From Blautia sp. MSJ-9 (GTDB lineage: Bacteria; Bacillota; Clostridia; Lachnospirales; Lachnospiraceae), in contig NZ_JAHLQG010000027.1 in assembly GCF_018919065.1 (NCBI RefSeq), forward strand, positions 1 through 64,000: a stretch of 64,000 nt of DNA. Reading direction: 5' to 3'. The notes beneath the pieces were generated by a model, which worked only from the letters and a program-made list of their open reading frames with translations, made no database searches and was not told where the DNA came from. Shown here piece by piece: positions 17,847 to 26,934 of the stretch. The translations under genes were made by a program, and so were the position numbers. Every line of letters starts with the position of its first letter. The first letter of the stretch is position 1.

Positions 17847-18115
17847 TAAAAAAGCCCTCTGCACGCATTATACGTGCAAAGGGCGACATAGATCGCGGTA
17901 CCACCTTAGTTTATATCTCTCATTCCCTTAACGCGGGATACGTGAAAGCCTACCATGCGCGTATATAAATCTCAGTATTATCATACCACTCACTTCAGCC
18001 TCCCGGCTCCAAAGCTACCTTCAGCGCTTCTGTTCCCGGGAAACCTTCCAGCTTATAAGCTTCCCTCTCTGTGGGGCATTACCGCCTACTCCTCTTTTTC
18101 ACAGCCTTTTTCTGG
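17847..18115 (-). promoter_or_regulatory. T-box leader of valS
   Basis: The minus-strand leader contains the T-box sequence AAGGTGGTACCGCG (17893-17907). Just downstream is a terminator with a GC-rich stem (17854-17865 with about 17873-17884) and a T-run. The 5' part has an AGAGGAGTAG element (about 18085-18095) typical of stem I. A GTA triplet near 17984-17986 could be the valine specifier, but I could not fold stem I well enough to be sure. Confidence 0.88.
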
Positions 18116-18120
18116 ATTCT

Positions 18121-18149
18121 ACTATAATGAAAAAAGCTTTTTTTGTCAA
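18121..18149 (-). promoter_or_regulatory. Sigma-A promoter of valS
   Basis: Minus-strand TTGACA (18144-18149), a 17-bp spacer and TATAGT (18121-18126), immediately upstream of the T-box leader. Confidence 0.85.
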
Positions 18150-18222
18150 GGATGTTTCATGGGATTTCACAAATTTATGCCGGAGTGTGTTTAAAAAATA
18201 CTTTCCGCAAGAATTCATAAAA

Positions 18223-18253
18223 ACAGCGAGCAAACATTTTGTTTACTCGCTGT
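18223..18253 (-). terminator. Terminator after the nagE-like PTS gene
   Basis: A stem (ACAGCGAG with CTCGCTGT, extended by inner pairs AAAC/GTTT) is followed on the minus strand by TTTTTATG. It ends the licT-crr-nagE operon. Confidence 0.8.
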
Positions 18254-18305
18254 AAAAGAAATCCTAACTATGTTCTTTTTTAAAAAGGGATTTTTATCTG
18301 CTATA

Positions 18306-19772
18306 TTATTTACAGAGCTTTTTAAACTCATCTGCTACGAACTGAACTTTCGTACCGATTACAACCTGAACAGAATTTTTACCAGGTCTGATCACACCGG
18401 CAACACCGGCTGATTTGATTTTCTTTTCATCAACAGCTGTATAGTCTTTGATTTCCAGACGAAGTCTTGTAATGCAGTTATCAATAGATGCAACGTTTTC
18501 TTTTCCGCCAACACCTTCTAAGATAATTTTTGCAACTTCTGTAAAGTTATCGTTTGCAAGCTTTACAGTTGTTTCATCTGTATCATCATCTTCTCTTCCA
18601 GGAGTCTTCAGATCAAATTTAAGAATTGCAAATCTGAATACCACATAGAATACAATGAATGCTGCGATTCCCAGAGGAATGATCAGCCATGTTTTCTGTG
18701 CTGCAGGCAGAGATGCTGAGAACAGAAGGTCTGTTGCACCTGCTGAGAATGAGAAGCCTGCACGGAATCCTAATAATACTGTGACAACGGTAAAGATACC
18801 ATATAATAATGCATAAATAACATAGAGTCCAGGAGCCAGGAACATGAAACCAAATTCGAATGGCTCTGTAACACCACAGATAAATGAACAGATTGCTGCG
18901 GAAGCTACCAGACCAATGGCAACTTTTTTCTTATTGTCCTTTGCACACTGGATCATTGCCAGAGCTGCACCAGGAATACCAAACATCATACATGGGAAGA
19001 AGCCGGACATATACATTCCAAGGCTCCAGCTTACATCTGCAGATGTCTCACCTGCCCAGAAATGAGTCAGGTCGCCAAGTCCGATCGTATCGAACCAGAA
19101 TACATTGTTTAATGCGTGATGCAGACCTGTAGGAATTAAAAGTCTGTTCAGGAATGCATAGATACCAGCTCCAAGAGCTCCCATTCCGGAAATTGCGTTA
19201 CCGATGGAAATCAGTACACCGAAGAGGATTGGCCATACAAACAGTAAAACTACGGATACAAGAATAGATACAACACCTGCGATGATCGCTACACAACGTT
19301 TACCGCTAAAGAAAGAAAGCCAGTCCGGTAATTTTGTGCTTTTGAATTTGTTGTAACATGTAGATCCGATCACACCTGCAAGGATACCGATAAACGGGTT
19401 GGCGATTTTGTTAAATGCCAGTGTTTTGTCTGCATTGTCTGCGATAGACGGGAACAGTGTGGTAACAAATCCTGTGCTTAACAGTGTTGTGATCATAAGC
19501 CAGGAAGCAAGGGCTGCAAGACCGCCTGTACCATCGTGGTCATCTGACATACCCACACCTACGCCGATTACGAATAACAGTGCCATATTCTCGATCAGGG
19601 CACCGCCGGCTTTTACAAGGAAAATACCAACCATCGGACCAAATCCGGTGATATCACCACCCTGCATACTTGCAGGACAAAGCAAATAACCAATACCCAT
19701 GAGGATACCGCAGATTGGAAGACAAGCTACCGGTAACATCAGGGCTTTTCCTAATTTCTGTAAATACTTCAT
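18306..19772 (-). CDS. PTS EIICB component, glucose/N-acetylglucosamine family
   Basis: A 488-residue fusion of an EIIC membrane domain (residues 1-about 385, about ten membrane segments) and an EIIB domain (about 405-488). The EIIB phosphocysteine is Cys433 in DNCITRLRLE. GLHHALNNVFWFD is the substrate-loop signature of the glucose superfamily and is most like NagE, so N-acetylglucosamine is my best guess; glucose or a glucoside is not excluded. The EIIA domain is supplied by the separate crr gene 90 bp upstream. The operon is controlled by the LicT-type antiterminator at its head. Confidence 0.85.
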   Translation of the reverse strand: MKYLQKLGKALMLPVACLPICGILMGIGYLLCPASMQGGDITGFGPMVGIFLVKAGGALIENMALLFVIGVGVGMSDDHDGTGGLAALASWLMITTLLSTGFVTTLFPSIADNADKTLAFNKIANPFIGILAGVIGSTCYNKFKSTKLPDWLSFFSGKRCVAIIAGVVSILVSVVLLFVWPILFGVLISIGNAISGMGALGAGIYAFLNRLLIPTGLHHALNNVFWFDTIGLGDLTHFWAGETSADVSWSLGMYMSGFFPCMMFGIPGAALAMIQCAKDNKKKVAIGLVASAAICSFICGVTEPFEFGFMFLAPGLYVIYALLYGIFTVVTVLLGFRAGFSFSAGATDLLFSASLPAAQKTWLIIPLGIAAFIVFYVVFRFAILKFDLKTPGREDDDTDETTVKLANDNFTEVAKIILEGVGGKENVASIDNCITRLRLEIKDYTAVDEKKIKSAGVAGVIRPGKNSVQVVIGTKVQFVADEFKKLCK

Positions 19773-19862
19773 ACTTTTTCCTCCTTAGATAGAATGATTT
19801 ACTCTTTCAAATCCCCTTTTATTTATTTTTATCCGGACACCTCCGGAAAAAATACATGATTA

Positions 19863-20348
19863 TTATTTTGTGATCACAATCACATCATCACCGGGCTGTA
19901 CCTCTTTGTTATCCAGCCCCCGGACATCTCCATAGTCATCTGTGTTACAGATAACAACAAGTGTACTGATATCATATCCTGCAGCTTTGACCTTTTCCAG
20001 ATCAATCTCCAGAATCAGATCTCCCTTCTTTACTGCATCACCGGAATGTACATGGCCTGTAAATCCATCACCGCCCATTTTGACTGTATCCAGACCCACA
20101 TGGACCAGAATCTCCACACCATCAGTTGTAGTAAGACTGAATGCATGAAGGGTATCAAACAGTGTTTCAATTGTTCCGTCTGCAGGCGCATAAATTTTTC
20201 CGTCTGACGGAAGGATCGCTGCACCCTTTCCCAGCATCCCCTCACTGAAGGTCGGGTCATTTACACTGGAAAGAGGAACTGTTTTCCCCTTCACCGGAGA
20301 TCCAATGATCAGTTCAGGTGCCTTTTTCTTCTTAAAAAAATCAAACAT
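19863..20348 (-). CDS. crr: PTS EIIA component, glucose (Crr) type
   Basis: A 161-residue EIIA of the Crr family. The two active-site histidines are His68 (TLHAFSL) and His83 (ILVHVGLDTV), the latter being the phospho-acceptor. It passes phosphate from HPr to the EIICB encoded next. The N-terminal tail (FDFFKKKKAPE) is short and basic. The stop-to-start gap to the next gene is 90 bp with no terminator visible. Confidence 0.92.
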   Translation of the reverse strand: MFDFFKKKKAPELIIGSPVKGKTVPLSSVNDPTFSEGMLGKGAAILPSDGKIYAPADGTIETLFDTLHAFSLTTTDGVEILVHVGLDTVKMGGDGFTGHVHSGDAVKKGDLILEIDLEKVKAAGYDISTLVVICNTDDYGDVRGLDNKEVQPGDDVIVITK

Positions 20349-20389
20349 ACTTAAAAGCCTCCTTCTTTTTTACATTTATAATTATCATT

Positions 20390-21235
20390 TTATAAATCTA
20401 TAGTAGTAACTCTGCGGATATGCACAGACAGATACATAATTTCTTCCTCAGACAATCTGCTGCCGGTTGCCTGCATGATATATTCTGCAACCTTTACACT
20501 GCATTGATATTCCCTGGGATATTTCCGCTGCATCAACAGGGACAGCTCTCTGTCCTCGCTGGAAAGCAGCTCCTTCCGGTAAATCCGCTGTATCAGAAAC
20601 TTGATATGTGTCATAAAGCGCTCATAATGTAAAGATGATTCATCCAACAGTATTCCCAGATCACGTTCCACAATATCCACGATTGCCTGCATCTGATCCG
20701 GAAACTTCACTGCATCCCGGATATCTGTACCATATTCTGCATTTACGAAATGAAGAGCAATGAATCCTGCTTCATCCTCCGGCAAAAGAATACCAAGTCT
20801 GTCCTGGATCAGCTCCAATGCATAAATTCCTAATTGGAATTCCTGAGGATAAAAGCGCTTGATTTCCCACAATAATGCATTCTGCGGTTCTATTCCCTGA
20901 CTCACTCTTTCAATTGCAAAATTAATATGATCCGTCAGTGTCACATAAATGCTCTGATTCAGTTTTAATTTCAGATGATCCTTTGCATGAGAGATGATCT
21001 CATCTGAAATCCTCACACGTTCCAGCGGCATATTCGCCAGCAGTTCCTTGAACTGTTCTGCCAGTGTCCGGCTTTTAATGCGAAAGATTTTACTGATCTG
21101 ATCAGCAGGAACCACTTCTCCCTGTTTCTTTTTGAAACCAATTCCCCGTCCCATCACAATTACTTCTGCACCGGATTTCTCATATGCCGAGATAATATTG
21201 TTATTGATCACTTTTTCAATTATGATATTATCCAT
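20390..21235 (-). CDS. BglG/LicT-family transcriptional antiterminator
   Basis: A 281-residue RNA-binding antiterminator. The CAT RNA-binding domain (residues 1-about 60, IIEKVINNNIISAY...GRGIGFKKKQGEVV) is followed by two PTS regulation domains with conserved histidines (DHINFAIER, LHFVNAEYG, HIKFLIQRIY, YLSVHIRR). It should bind the RAT hairpin in its own leader and prevent termination when the PTS sugar is present, with activity set by phosphorylation from HPr and the EII proteins. It is the first gene of the operon, 41 bp before crr. Confidence 0.93.
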   Translation of the reverse strand: MDNIIIEKVINNNIISAYEKSGAEVIVMGRGIGFKKKQGEVVPADQISKIFRIKSRTLAEQFKELLANMPLERVRISDEIISHAKDHLKLKLNQSIYVTLTDHINFAIERVSQGIEPQNALLWEIKRFYPQEFQLGIYALELIQDRLGILLPEDEAGFIALHFVNAEYGTDIRDAVKFPDQMQAIVDIVERDLGILLDESSLHYERFMTHIKFLIQRIYRKELLSSEDRELSLLMQRKYPREYQCSVKVAEYIMQATGSRLSEEEIMYLSVHIRRVTTIDL

Positions 21236-21273
21236 GTCTTTCCTTTTCCAAACGATATGTTTCCTGACAGCGG

Positions 21274-21344
21274 AGTAATTTCCCTGTAACGTAACAAGAA
21301 AGAATCCTGCTTACAGGAACATTACGAAGTAATTTCCCTGTAAC
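21274..21344 (-). repeat. Repeated 17-bp motif in the licT leader
   Basis: The same 17 bp (reading GTTACAGGGAAATTACT on the minus strand) occurs at 21274-21290 and 21328-21344, 54 bp apart. The copy farther from licT forms a stem-loop with the following sequence (TTACAGG..ATTAC with GTAAT..CCTGTAA). The repeats lie between the RAT-controlled terminator and the licT start. Confidence 0.7.
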
Positions 21345-21349
21345 ATAAA

Positions 21350-21419
21350 AAAACCAGAATTTACAGACTGATTTTCTCAGCCATAGATTCTGGTTTTGCC
21401 TGCCTAACAGTAACAATCC
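21350..21419 (-). promoter_or_regulatory. RAT antiterminator site with overlapping terminator
   Basis: Minus-strand 21392-21419 reads GGATTGTTACTG, a short loop, then GCAGGCAAAACC, an excellent match to the RAT consensus bound by LicT/SacT proteins. It overlaps a terminator hairpin (AAACCAGAAT with ATTCTGGTTT, 21351-21396) followed by a T-run. Binding of the downstream-encoded antiterminator would exclude the terminator. Confidence 0.92.
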
Positions 21420-21442
21420 GTATGTTTTTAATTAATAAAGCC

Positions 21443-21471
21443 ATTATAACAAAGTTACAAAAATACGTCAA
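21443..21471 (-). promoter_or_regulatory. Sigma-A promoter of the licT-PTS operon
   Basis: Minus-strand TTGACG (21466-21471), a 17-bp spacer and TATAAT (21443-21448), 24 bp upstream of the RAT. Confidence 0.85.
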
Positions 21472-21599
21472 CCCCACTTTTTTATTTTGTCAAAAATCGC
21501 TATTGTATTTTCATTCTTCTTTGTGTTTTATCTGATATATTTCACATTTTATCCTGTATTTTTCTATTTCTTCTTTCCTGCAATAAAGTGACAAATCGT

Positions 21600-24500
21600 T
21601 TATTCCACACTTTTCAGGGATTCTACCATGTCAATCTTCTTTAATTTCTGATGCATAAACAGATTTACGATCATGGAGAATCCAATTGTCAGCAGTCCGC
21701 AGTACAGGAAACTGACAGGATTAATATTTCTTCCGAACATGACCGCATCCACTTCCACAGTACGGATAATATATCTGTGCAAAAAGATTCCGAATACAGC
21801 CCCTGTCAGCACGCCGATGAGGGTAAGGATAACATTCTCCCTGTATACATAGGCAGAAACTTCGTTATCATAGAATCCCAGTACCTTCAGGGTTGCCAGT
21901 TCTCTCTGGCGTTCCGTAATATTGACATTGTTCAGATTATACAGGACTACGAAAGCAAGCATTCCCGCAGAAATGATCAGCACTATGATCACCGTATCCA
22001 ATGCTCCCAGCATTCTATGAAGCTGGGCCTCCAGACTGCTGGTATAGCTGATACTTAACGCAGCCGGATACTTCAGGATCTCATTTCCCACCTCAGATTC
22101 TGATTCTTTATATTCCTCTTTTACCGTGAATACAGTTGCAGAATAGTTCGGCTTCTCCCCGAAGGTCTGTTCATAGACATTTCCTGTCATATAAATATAA
22201 TGTCCCATGTAATTCTCTGTCACTGCTGCGATCTTTGTCTCATAATTTTTTCCATCCTTTGTGATGGTCATGGTATCCCCGACCTTCAGTCCTGTCAGGG
22301 TTGCCGTCTTCTCACTGATCACTGTACCTGCATCCGTCAGCTTATACTTCTCTTTTGTCTTTCTGTCCTGAAGCGTTACATCCTTATTAAAGGTCTCAAG
22401 ATTCTCAGGCACATAAACATATACGCTAATATTGGATTTATTTCTGGGAACACTCATCTTGGTAAACTGGACATGAGTATATCTCTCAATCTGACTGTTA
22501 TTTTTCAAAAACTCATCCAGCTCCTGTCTCTCCTTATCCGTTGCCTCCTCATCATCAATGATCGTTCCTGTATAATGCTGAAGCTCCTGATACTGCCGTC
22601 TGGCAATATCCATAATAGAATCCCTGAGTCCAAAACCTACCAGCATCAGCGCCATACTTCCCGAAATACCGAAAATCGTCATAAAGAAACGTTTTTTATA
22701 TCGGAAAAGGTTTCTCAGAGTAGATTTCCATGTAAAATTCAAGTGCTTCCAGAAAAGCGGGATCCGTTCCAGCAGGATTCTCTTACCCTCTTTGGGAGCA
22801 GGAGGACGCATCAGTGATGCCGGAGTTTCCGCCAGTGCCCTGTAACAGGAGAAAATGGTGGCTCCGACAGTACACACAGTTGCCGCACCTGCTGCTATCA
22901 TTGCAAATTTAAACTCATAACGGATCTGGATATTGTTCATCATGCCCTTGTACATAATGCCATACCCGTTAATAATAACCAACGGCAGGATCTTCTCTCC
23001 GATCAGAATTCCCAGAATACTGCCTCCCACAGTGGCAAGAAAGGCATACAGTAGATATTTGGATGCAATCGCATACTTGCCGTATCCCAGAGCCTTCATT
23101 GTACCGATCTGGGTTCTCTGTTCCTCCACCATTCGTGTCATGGTAGTCAGACTTACCAGTGCAGCCACCAGGAAAAAGATAACAGGGAAAACCTGTCCGA
23201 TACTTCTCATTCTGTCTGCATTATCCCCATAATCTGAATATTCCGGCAGATCATTGCGGTCCGTTACCATCCATTCCGGCATACTGATATCATCGATTTC
23301 ATCCTGAGCATCCTGAATCTTCTTCTCACCGTCTGCGATTTCTTTCTCTGCATCCTTCTTACCGTCTTCGTATTCTTTTTTACCTTCTTCCAGATCCTTC
23401 TCCGCTTTTTTGATGTCCTTTCTGGAACCCTTCAGCTTCTGCTCGTTCTCTGAGATTTCCTTCTCGCCATCCCTCAGCTTCTGCTCATTGTCGGCAATCT
23501 CTTTCTCACCGGAAGCAAGCTTCCCTTCATTCTCCCGGATCTGTGCTTCTCCTGAAGCAAGTTCTGCCTCCTTCTCCTCTAACTGAGCCTGACTGGAATT
23601 TAATTTTGCTCTTGCAGCATCGATCTGTTCCTGTGCTGACTCAAGCTGGGCTTCTTTTTCCTGAATCTCTTTTCTAGCAGGCTCCAGCTTCTTCTCCTGA
23701 GCCTTTACTTCTTTCCATCCTGCATCAATCTTTGCCTGAGCATCGGGAAGCGCAGCCTCCTGTTGGTTTAATTCCGCTTCCTTTGTATCAAGTTGGGCAA
23801 GTCCGCTCTCCACCTGGCTTAACCCACTCTCCAGTTCACTTCTCGCTGCTGCGATCTGGTTTCTGGATGCTTCCAGCTGGGCAGCCTGACTGTCCACCTG
23901 CTCCTGATAAGCAGAAACCTGTGCTGCCAGAGCCGCCAGGTCTTCCTCAGAATATGTGCCTGAAGCTTGTGCCTGCTCATACTGTGCCTGCAATGCTGCA
24001 AGCTGACTTCTGGCACTCTCTAATTGAGCCTCTCCTTCGGAAAGCTGGGCCTCCTGCTGCTCAATCTGGGCAAGTCCCTGATTGCAGCTTTCCTTTTTGG
24101 CATTTAAGTCCTGTCTGGTTGCTGCAATCTGCTCTCTGCCTGACTGAATCTGCGCCTTTCCATTGTCAAGTTCCTGCTGGCTCTGGGTAAGCTGCGTCTT
24201 TGCATCCGCAATCTGCTTCTCACCGGCGCTTAACTGATTCTTGCCATCCTCAAGCTGTGCTTTTCCATCATCAAGCTTTGCCTGGTTCTCTGAAGCCTCC
24301 GCCCATCCTGCATTCAGCTGTTCCTTTGCAGATGCGATCTGTGCTCTGCCACTGGCAAGCTGCTCTTTCGCACTGGCAAGCTGGGATCTGCCATCCTCTA
24401 ACTCCTTCTTTGCATCTGCAAGCCGGGCTTTTCCGTCCTCCAGTTCCTTTTTTGCATCTGCAAGCTTTTTCTTGCCATCCTTATATTCCTTCTTGCCATC

Positions 24501-25376
24501 TTTTAACTTCTTTTTGCCGTCCTCCAGTTCCTGTCTGGCATCCGCAAGCTTCTCATTAGCTTCCTTCTTTCCGTCTTCAAGTTCCTGTCTGGCATCTGCA
24601 AGCTTGTCATTGGCTTCCTCTACAATCTCATCATATCTGACCTGACACCGTTCTGCCTCAATCCCCTCCACTCGCTCCTGCACTCGCTCTATCAGGGAAT
24701 CATAAGCATCTGTATAGCTGATCAGATCCTGTGCCCCATGAGCCTGCACATAGATCTGTGTATAAACCTCCTGGTCAAAATCCTCAGGGAGCACATAAGC
24801 AAATCCATTAACCTCACCGGAACCAAGAGTAGAGTTTCCCCGGTTATAGGATATGTAAAGCGGACTCTCACCTAAACCCACAACTGTGTAATCTGTCTTT
24901 TTCAGCAGTTCGCTGTCTCCGCCCTCTTTCAGGGTAATCTGATCACCCACCTTATATCCATTGCTCTCAGCAAAAATACAATCAAGGAAAATCTCTCCGC
25001 TTTTTTCCGGAGCTTTTCCCTCTGTCACTGAGATCCGGTTCATGGTTTGATCCACAGCTTCCACATGAAGTACCTTCTGCTTCTCGCCTTCTCCACACAT
25101 TACATCTGTACCATAGGCGCCCTCTGCATTCTCTACTCCATCCACCTGCTTAATGGCAGCTACATCATCCTCCGTCAGTCCCAGAGTTCCCACTACTTTG
25201 ATATCCATAAGATTGGTTTCATCATAATAGGCATCACCTGAGAAGCGCATATCCGGTGACGACGCCTGTATTCCGGAAAAGAATGCAACTCCCAGAGCAA
25301 CGATCATAAATATGGAAATAAACCTGGCCTTACTTTTGCGTATCTCCATCCAGAAATCTTTATGCATTGCTTTCAT
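21600..25376 (-). CDS. FtsX-type ABC permease with giant extracellular coiled coil
   Basis: About 1258 residues; ATG at 25376 is favoured (AGGTG before it), though in-frame starts exist 6 and 9 bp upstream. An N-terminal membrane segment (about 22-40) is followed by an extracytoplasmic domain (about 45-250) and a continuous heptad-like region (about 252-698) built of units such as LADAKKELEDGK, progressively diverged. Then come two FtsX membrane modules (about 735-860 and 1120-1250, with MKALGYGKYAIASKYLLYA and LKVLGFYDNEVSAYVYRE) separated by a second extracytoplasmic domain. It is the permease partner of the ATPase encoded directly upstream. MacB/FtsX-type systems transmit force to periplasmic or wall domains or extrude lipids and peptides; substrate unknown. 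Confidence 0.88.
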   Translation of the reverse strand: MKAMHKDFWMEIRKSKARFISIFMIVALGVAFFSGIQASSPDMRFSGDAYYDETNLMDIKVVGTLGLTEDDVAAIKQVDGVENAEGAYGTDVMCGEGEKQKVLHVEAVDQTMNRISVTEGKAPEKSGEIFLDCIFAESNGYKVGDQITLKEGGDSELLKKTDYTVVGLGESPLYISYNRGNSTLGSGEVNGFAYVLPEDFDQEVYTQIYVQAHGAQDLISYTDAYDSLIERVQERVEGIEAERCQVRYDEIVEEANDKLADARQELEDGKKEANEKLADARQELEDGKKKLKDGKKEYKDGKKKLADAKKELEDGKARLADAKKELEDGRSQLASAKEQLASGRAQIASAKEQLNAGWAEASENQAKLDDGKAQLEDGKNQLSAGEKQIADAKTQLTQSQQELDNGKAQIQSGREQIAATRQDLNAKKESCNQGLAQIEQQEAQLSEGEAQLESARSQLAALQAQYEQAQASGTYSEEDLAALAAQVSAYQEQVDSQAAQLEASRNQIAAARSELESGLSQVESGLAQLDTKEAELNQQEAALPDAQAKIDAGWKEVKAQEKKLEPARKEIQEKEAQLESAQEQIDAARAKLNSSQAQLEEKEAELASGEAQIRENEGKLASGEKEIADNEQKLRDGEKEISENEQKLKGSRKDIKKAEKDLEEGKKEYEDGKKDAEKEIADGEKKIQDAQDEIDDISMPEWMVTDRNDLPEYSDYGDNADRMRSIGQVFPVIFFLVAALVSLTTMTRMVEEQRTQIGTMKALGYGKYAIASKYLLYAFLATVGGSILGILIGEKILPLVIINGYGIMYKGMMNNIQIRYEFKFAMIAAGAATVCTVGATIFSCYRALAETPASLMRPPAPKEGKRILLERIPLFWKHLNFTWKSTLRNLFRYKKRFFMTIFGISGSMALMLVGFGLRDSIMDIARRQYQELQHYTGTIIDDEEATDKERQELDEFLKNNSQIERYTHVQFTKMSVPRNKSNISVYVYVPENLETFNKDVTLQDRKTKEKYKLTDAGTVISEKTATLTGLKVGDTMTITKDGKNYETKIAAVTENYMGHYIYMTGNVYEQTFGEKPNYSATVFTVKEEYKESESEVGNEILKYPAALSISYTSSLEAQLHRMLGALDTVIIVLIISAGMLAFVVLYNLNNVNITERQRELATLKVLGFYDNEVSAYVYRENVILTLIGVLTGAVFGIFLHRYIIRTVEVDAVMFGRNINPVSFLYCGLLTIGFSMIVNLFMHQKLKKIDMVESLKSVE

Positions 25377-25385
25377 ATTCATCAC

Positions 25386-26108
25386 CTACCATTCTATCTC
25401 CTCTATGGGTGTAGGATGGTCATTCATTGTCATCCTGGAAACCTTGCCGTTCTTGATCTTGATCACACGGTCTGCCATAGGTGTCAGCGCCGAGTTATGG
25501 GTAATGACAATCACTGTCATTCCACGCTCCCTGCACATATCCTGCAAAAGCTTTAAGATTGCCTTACCAGTCTGGTAGTCCAGTGCACCTGTGGGCTCAT
25601 CACACAGTAAGAGCTTGGGATTCTTCGCCAGTGCCCTGGCAATGGAAACTCTCTGCTGCTCACCACCGGAAAGCTGTGCCGGGAAATTGGTCAGTCTGTC
25701 CTTCAGTCCCACTTCCTCCAGAACCTCCCTGGCATCCAGCGGATTTTTACAGATCTGCAATGCCAGTTCTACGTTCTCCAGCGCTGTAAGATTAGGCACC
25801 AGATTATAGAACTGGAATACAAATCCAATATCATTTCTCCGATAACCGGTAAGCTGCCTGCTGTTATATCTGGCAATATTCCTTCCATCCACCAGAACCT
25901 CTCCGCTGGTAGCCTGATCCATACCCCCAAGAATGTTCAGCACTGTCGTCTTGCCCGCACCGCTGGGACCAACGATCACTACGAACTCTCCCTTGGCAAT
26001 CTCAAAGCTGATCTCATCCACTGCAACGATCTTTACTTCCTTTGTTCCATATATCTTGGAAACCTTATCCAGTTTTACATATGCATCTGTCATCTCATTC
26101 ATCCGCAT
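25386..26108 (-). CDS. ABC transporter ATPase, MacB/LolD type
   Basis: A 240-residue ATPase with Walker [11 protein letters not shown]-loop [18 protein letters not shown], signature [15 protein letters not shown], Walker [13 protein letters not shown] and switch His in [10 protein letters not shown]. These are the hallmarks of the MacB/LolD exporter class. It ends just before the giant permease, with which it must form the complex. The first Met has little room for a ribosome site (AGGGGA is 2 nt away); the Met two codons later is better spaced. Its upstream region is AT-rich with no clear promoter. Confidence 0.93.
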   Translation of the reverse strand: MRMNEMTDAYVKLDKVSKIYGTKEVKIVAVDEISFEIAKGEFVVIVGPSGAGKTTVLNILGGMDQATSGEVLVDGRNIARYNSRQLTGYRRNDIGFVFQFYNLVPNLTALENVELALQICKNPLDAREVLEEVGLKDRLTNFPAQLSGGEQQRVSIARALAKNPKLLLCDEPTGALDYQTGKAILKLLQDMCRERGMTVIVITHNSALTPMADRVIKIKNGKVSRMTMNDHPTPIEEIEW

Positions 26109-26203
26109 TTCCCCTGTAATTTTATTTTTGCTACACTGGTAATTTTATTTTGTTACAATTATTAACGATTCTTTTGACCCCGATTTATTTCCGTATTTAT
26201 TTA

Positions 26204-26230
26204 CAGGCAGGTCAAATTCTGACCTGCCTG
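26204..26230. other. Perfect 11-bp inverted repeat upstream of the ABC operon
   Basis: CAGGCAGGTCA, a 5-nt loop and its exact complement. Neither side has a T-run, so it is not a clear terminator. It lies about 100 bp upstream of the ATPase start and may be an operator. Apart from this and the pseudogene pieces at 26507-26934, I see nothing coding in 26109-26928. Confidence 0.5.
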
Positions 26231-26506
26231 GTAGTCTTAATGGTTATATTTATTGTAACACATTATACTTATAATTCAAAATAAAATATTCATAAAAAAT
26301 CCAGATATTCCAAAACCGCCTGATCATCTCAAGCGGTTCATCATTTTGACTATGCACAGCACAAGCTTCCTTTCTTCTTAATTGTATGTACCAGAACATC
26401 TTATATCTTCTTTACCCGTTATTATTTTACATTAAACTGATGCAGAAAATATAAAAAAGGAATAAACATGCATCATCTGACCTCGAATCTTTATTTTTAT
26501 TCTTAC

Positions 26507-26674
26507 CTAATTTCCGTAAGGTTCTTTTTCATCCCCATCTGAAGTTAATTTTGTGGCTATATTTACTCCGTCTTTTACATAATACTCGATTGTCACCTGA
26601 ATCCCGGAACGAATAAGGTTCGCTCTTGCAGGATTAAATTCAGAAACATTTGTCTGAACCTGTTCTGCATCAGC
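26507..26674 (-). pseudogene. Gene remnant A, 55 codons without a start
   Basis: An open stretch ending in TAG and bounded upstream by TGA, with no in-frame ATG. It reads ADAEQVQTNVSEF ... VTIEYYVKDGVN ... EKEPYGN, with normal protein-like composition. It is probably the C-terminal end of a lost protein. Lying next to other debris it marks a decayed region. Confidence 0.5.
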
Positions 26675-26717
26675 TCAAATTATCCGAGTGTGTTTTCAGA
26701 TACACCGCCTTAAGATA

Positions 26718-26934
26718 TTACGCCCAGTACCATCCATATAATCTGGTACCATCTTTAGCTGTATAGTATGCTCTTACATAATAATTTTCATTCTTATTTA
26801 ATTTTCCGGTTTCATCTATATAAGATGTAACACTCCTATTTTTTATAGTTTTGATTTTTCTTTACTTCCAGGCATTTTCATCATATCTGTACAGAATATA
26901 TCCCTATGTGCCTTTTACCTTTGCCGACTTAAAA
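26718..26934 (-). pseudogene. Fibronectin type III-like domain remnant
   Basis: One reading frame, broken by two in-frame stops, gives KSAKVKGT*GYILYRYDENAWK*RKIKTIKN..., then SYIDETGKLNKNENYYVRAYY, and ends GWYWA. This is the pattern of the Fn3-like repeats common in clostridial surface proteins. The frame holds across the stops, so it is an inactivated domain and not chance. It abuts the truncated LanM gene, indicating a deletion or recombination junction near 26930. Confidence 0.65.

Noticed and set aside
21228-21416. 62-codon ORF in the licT leader
   Set aside because: It spans the terminator and the repeated hairpins; its repetitive peptide simply reflects the duplicated 17-bp motif.
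23732-24645. Several plus-strand ORFs opposite the FtsX coiled-coil region
   Set aside because: They are antisense shadows of the repetitive coiled-coil codons, with His/Pro/Leu-rich composition and no ribosome sites.
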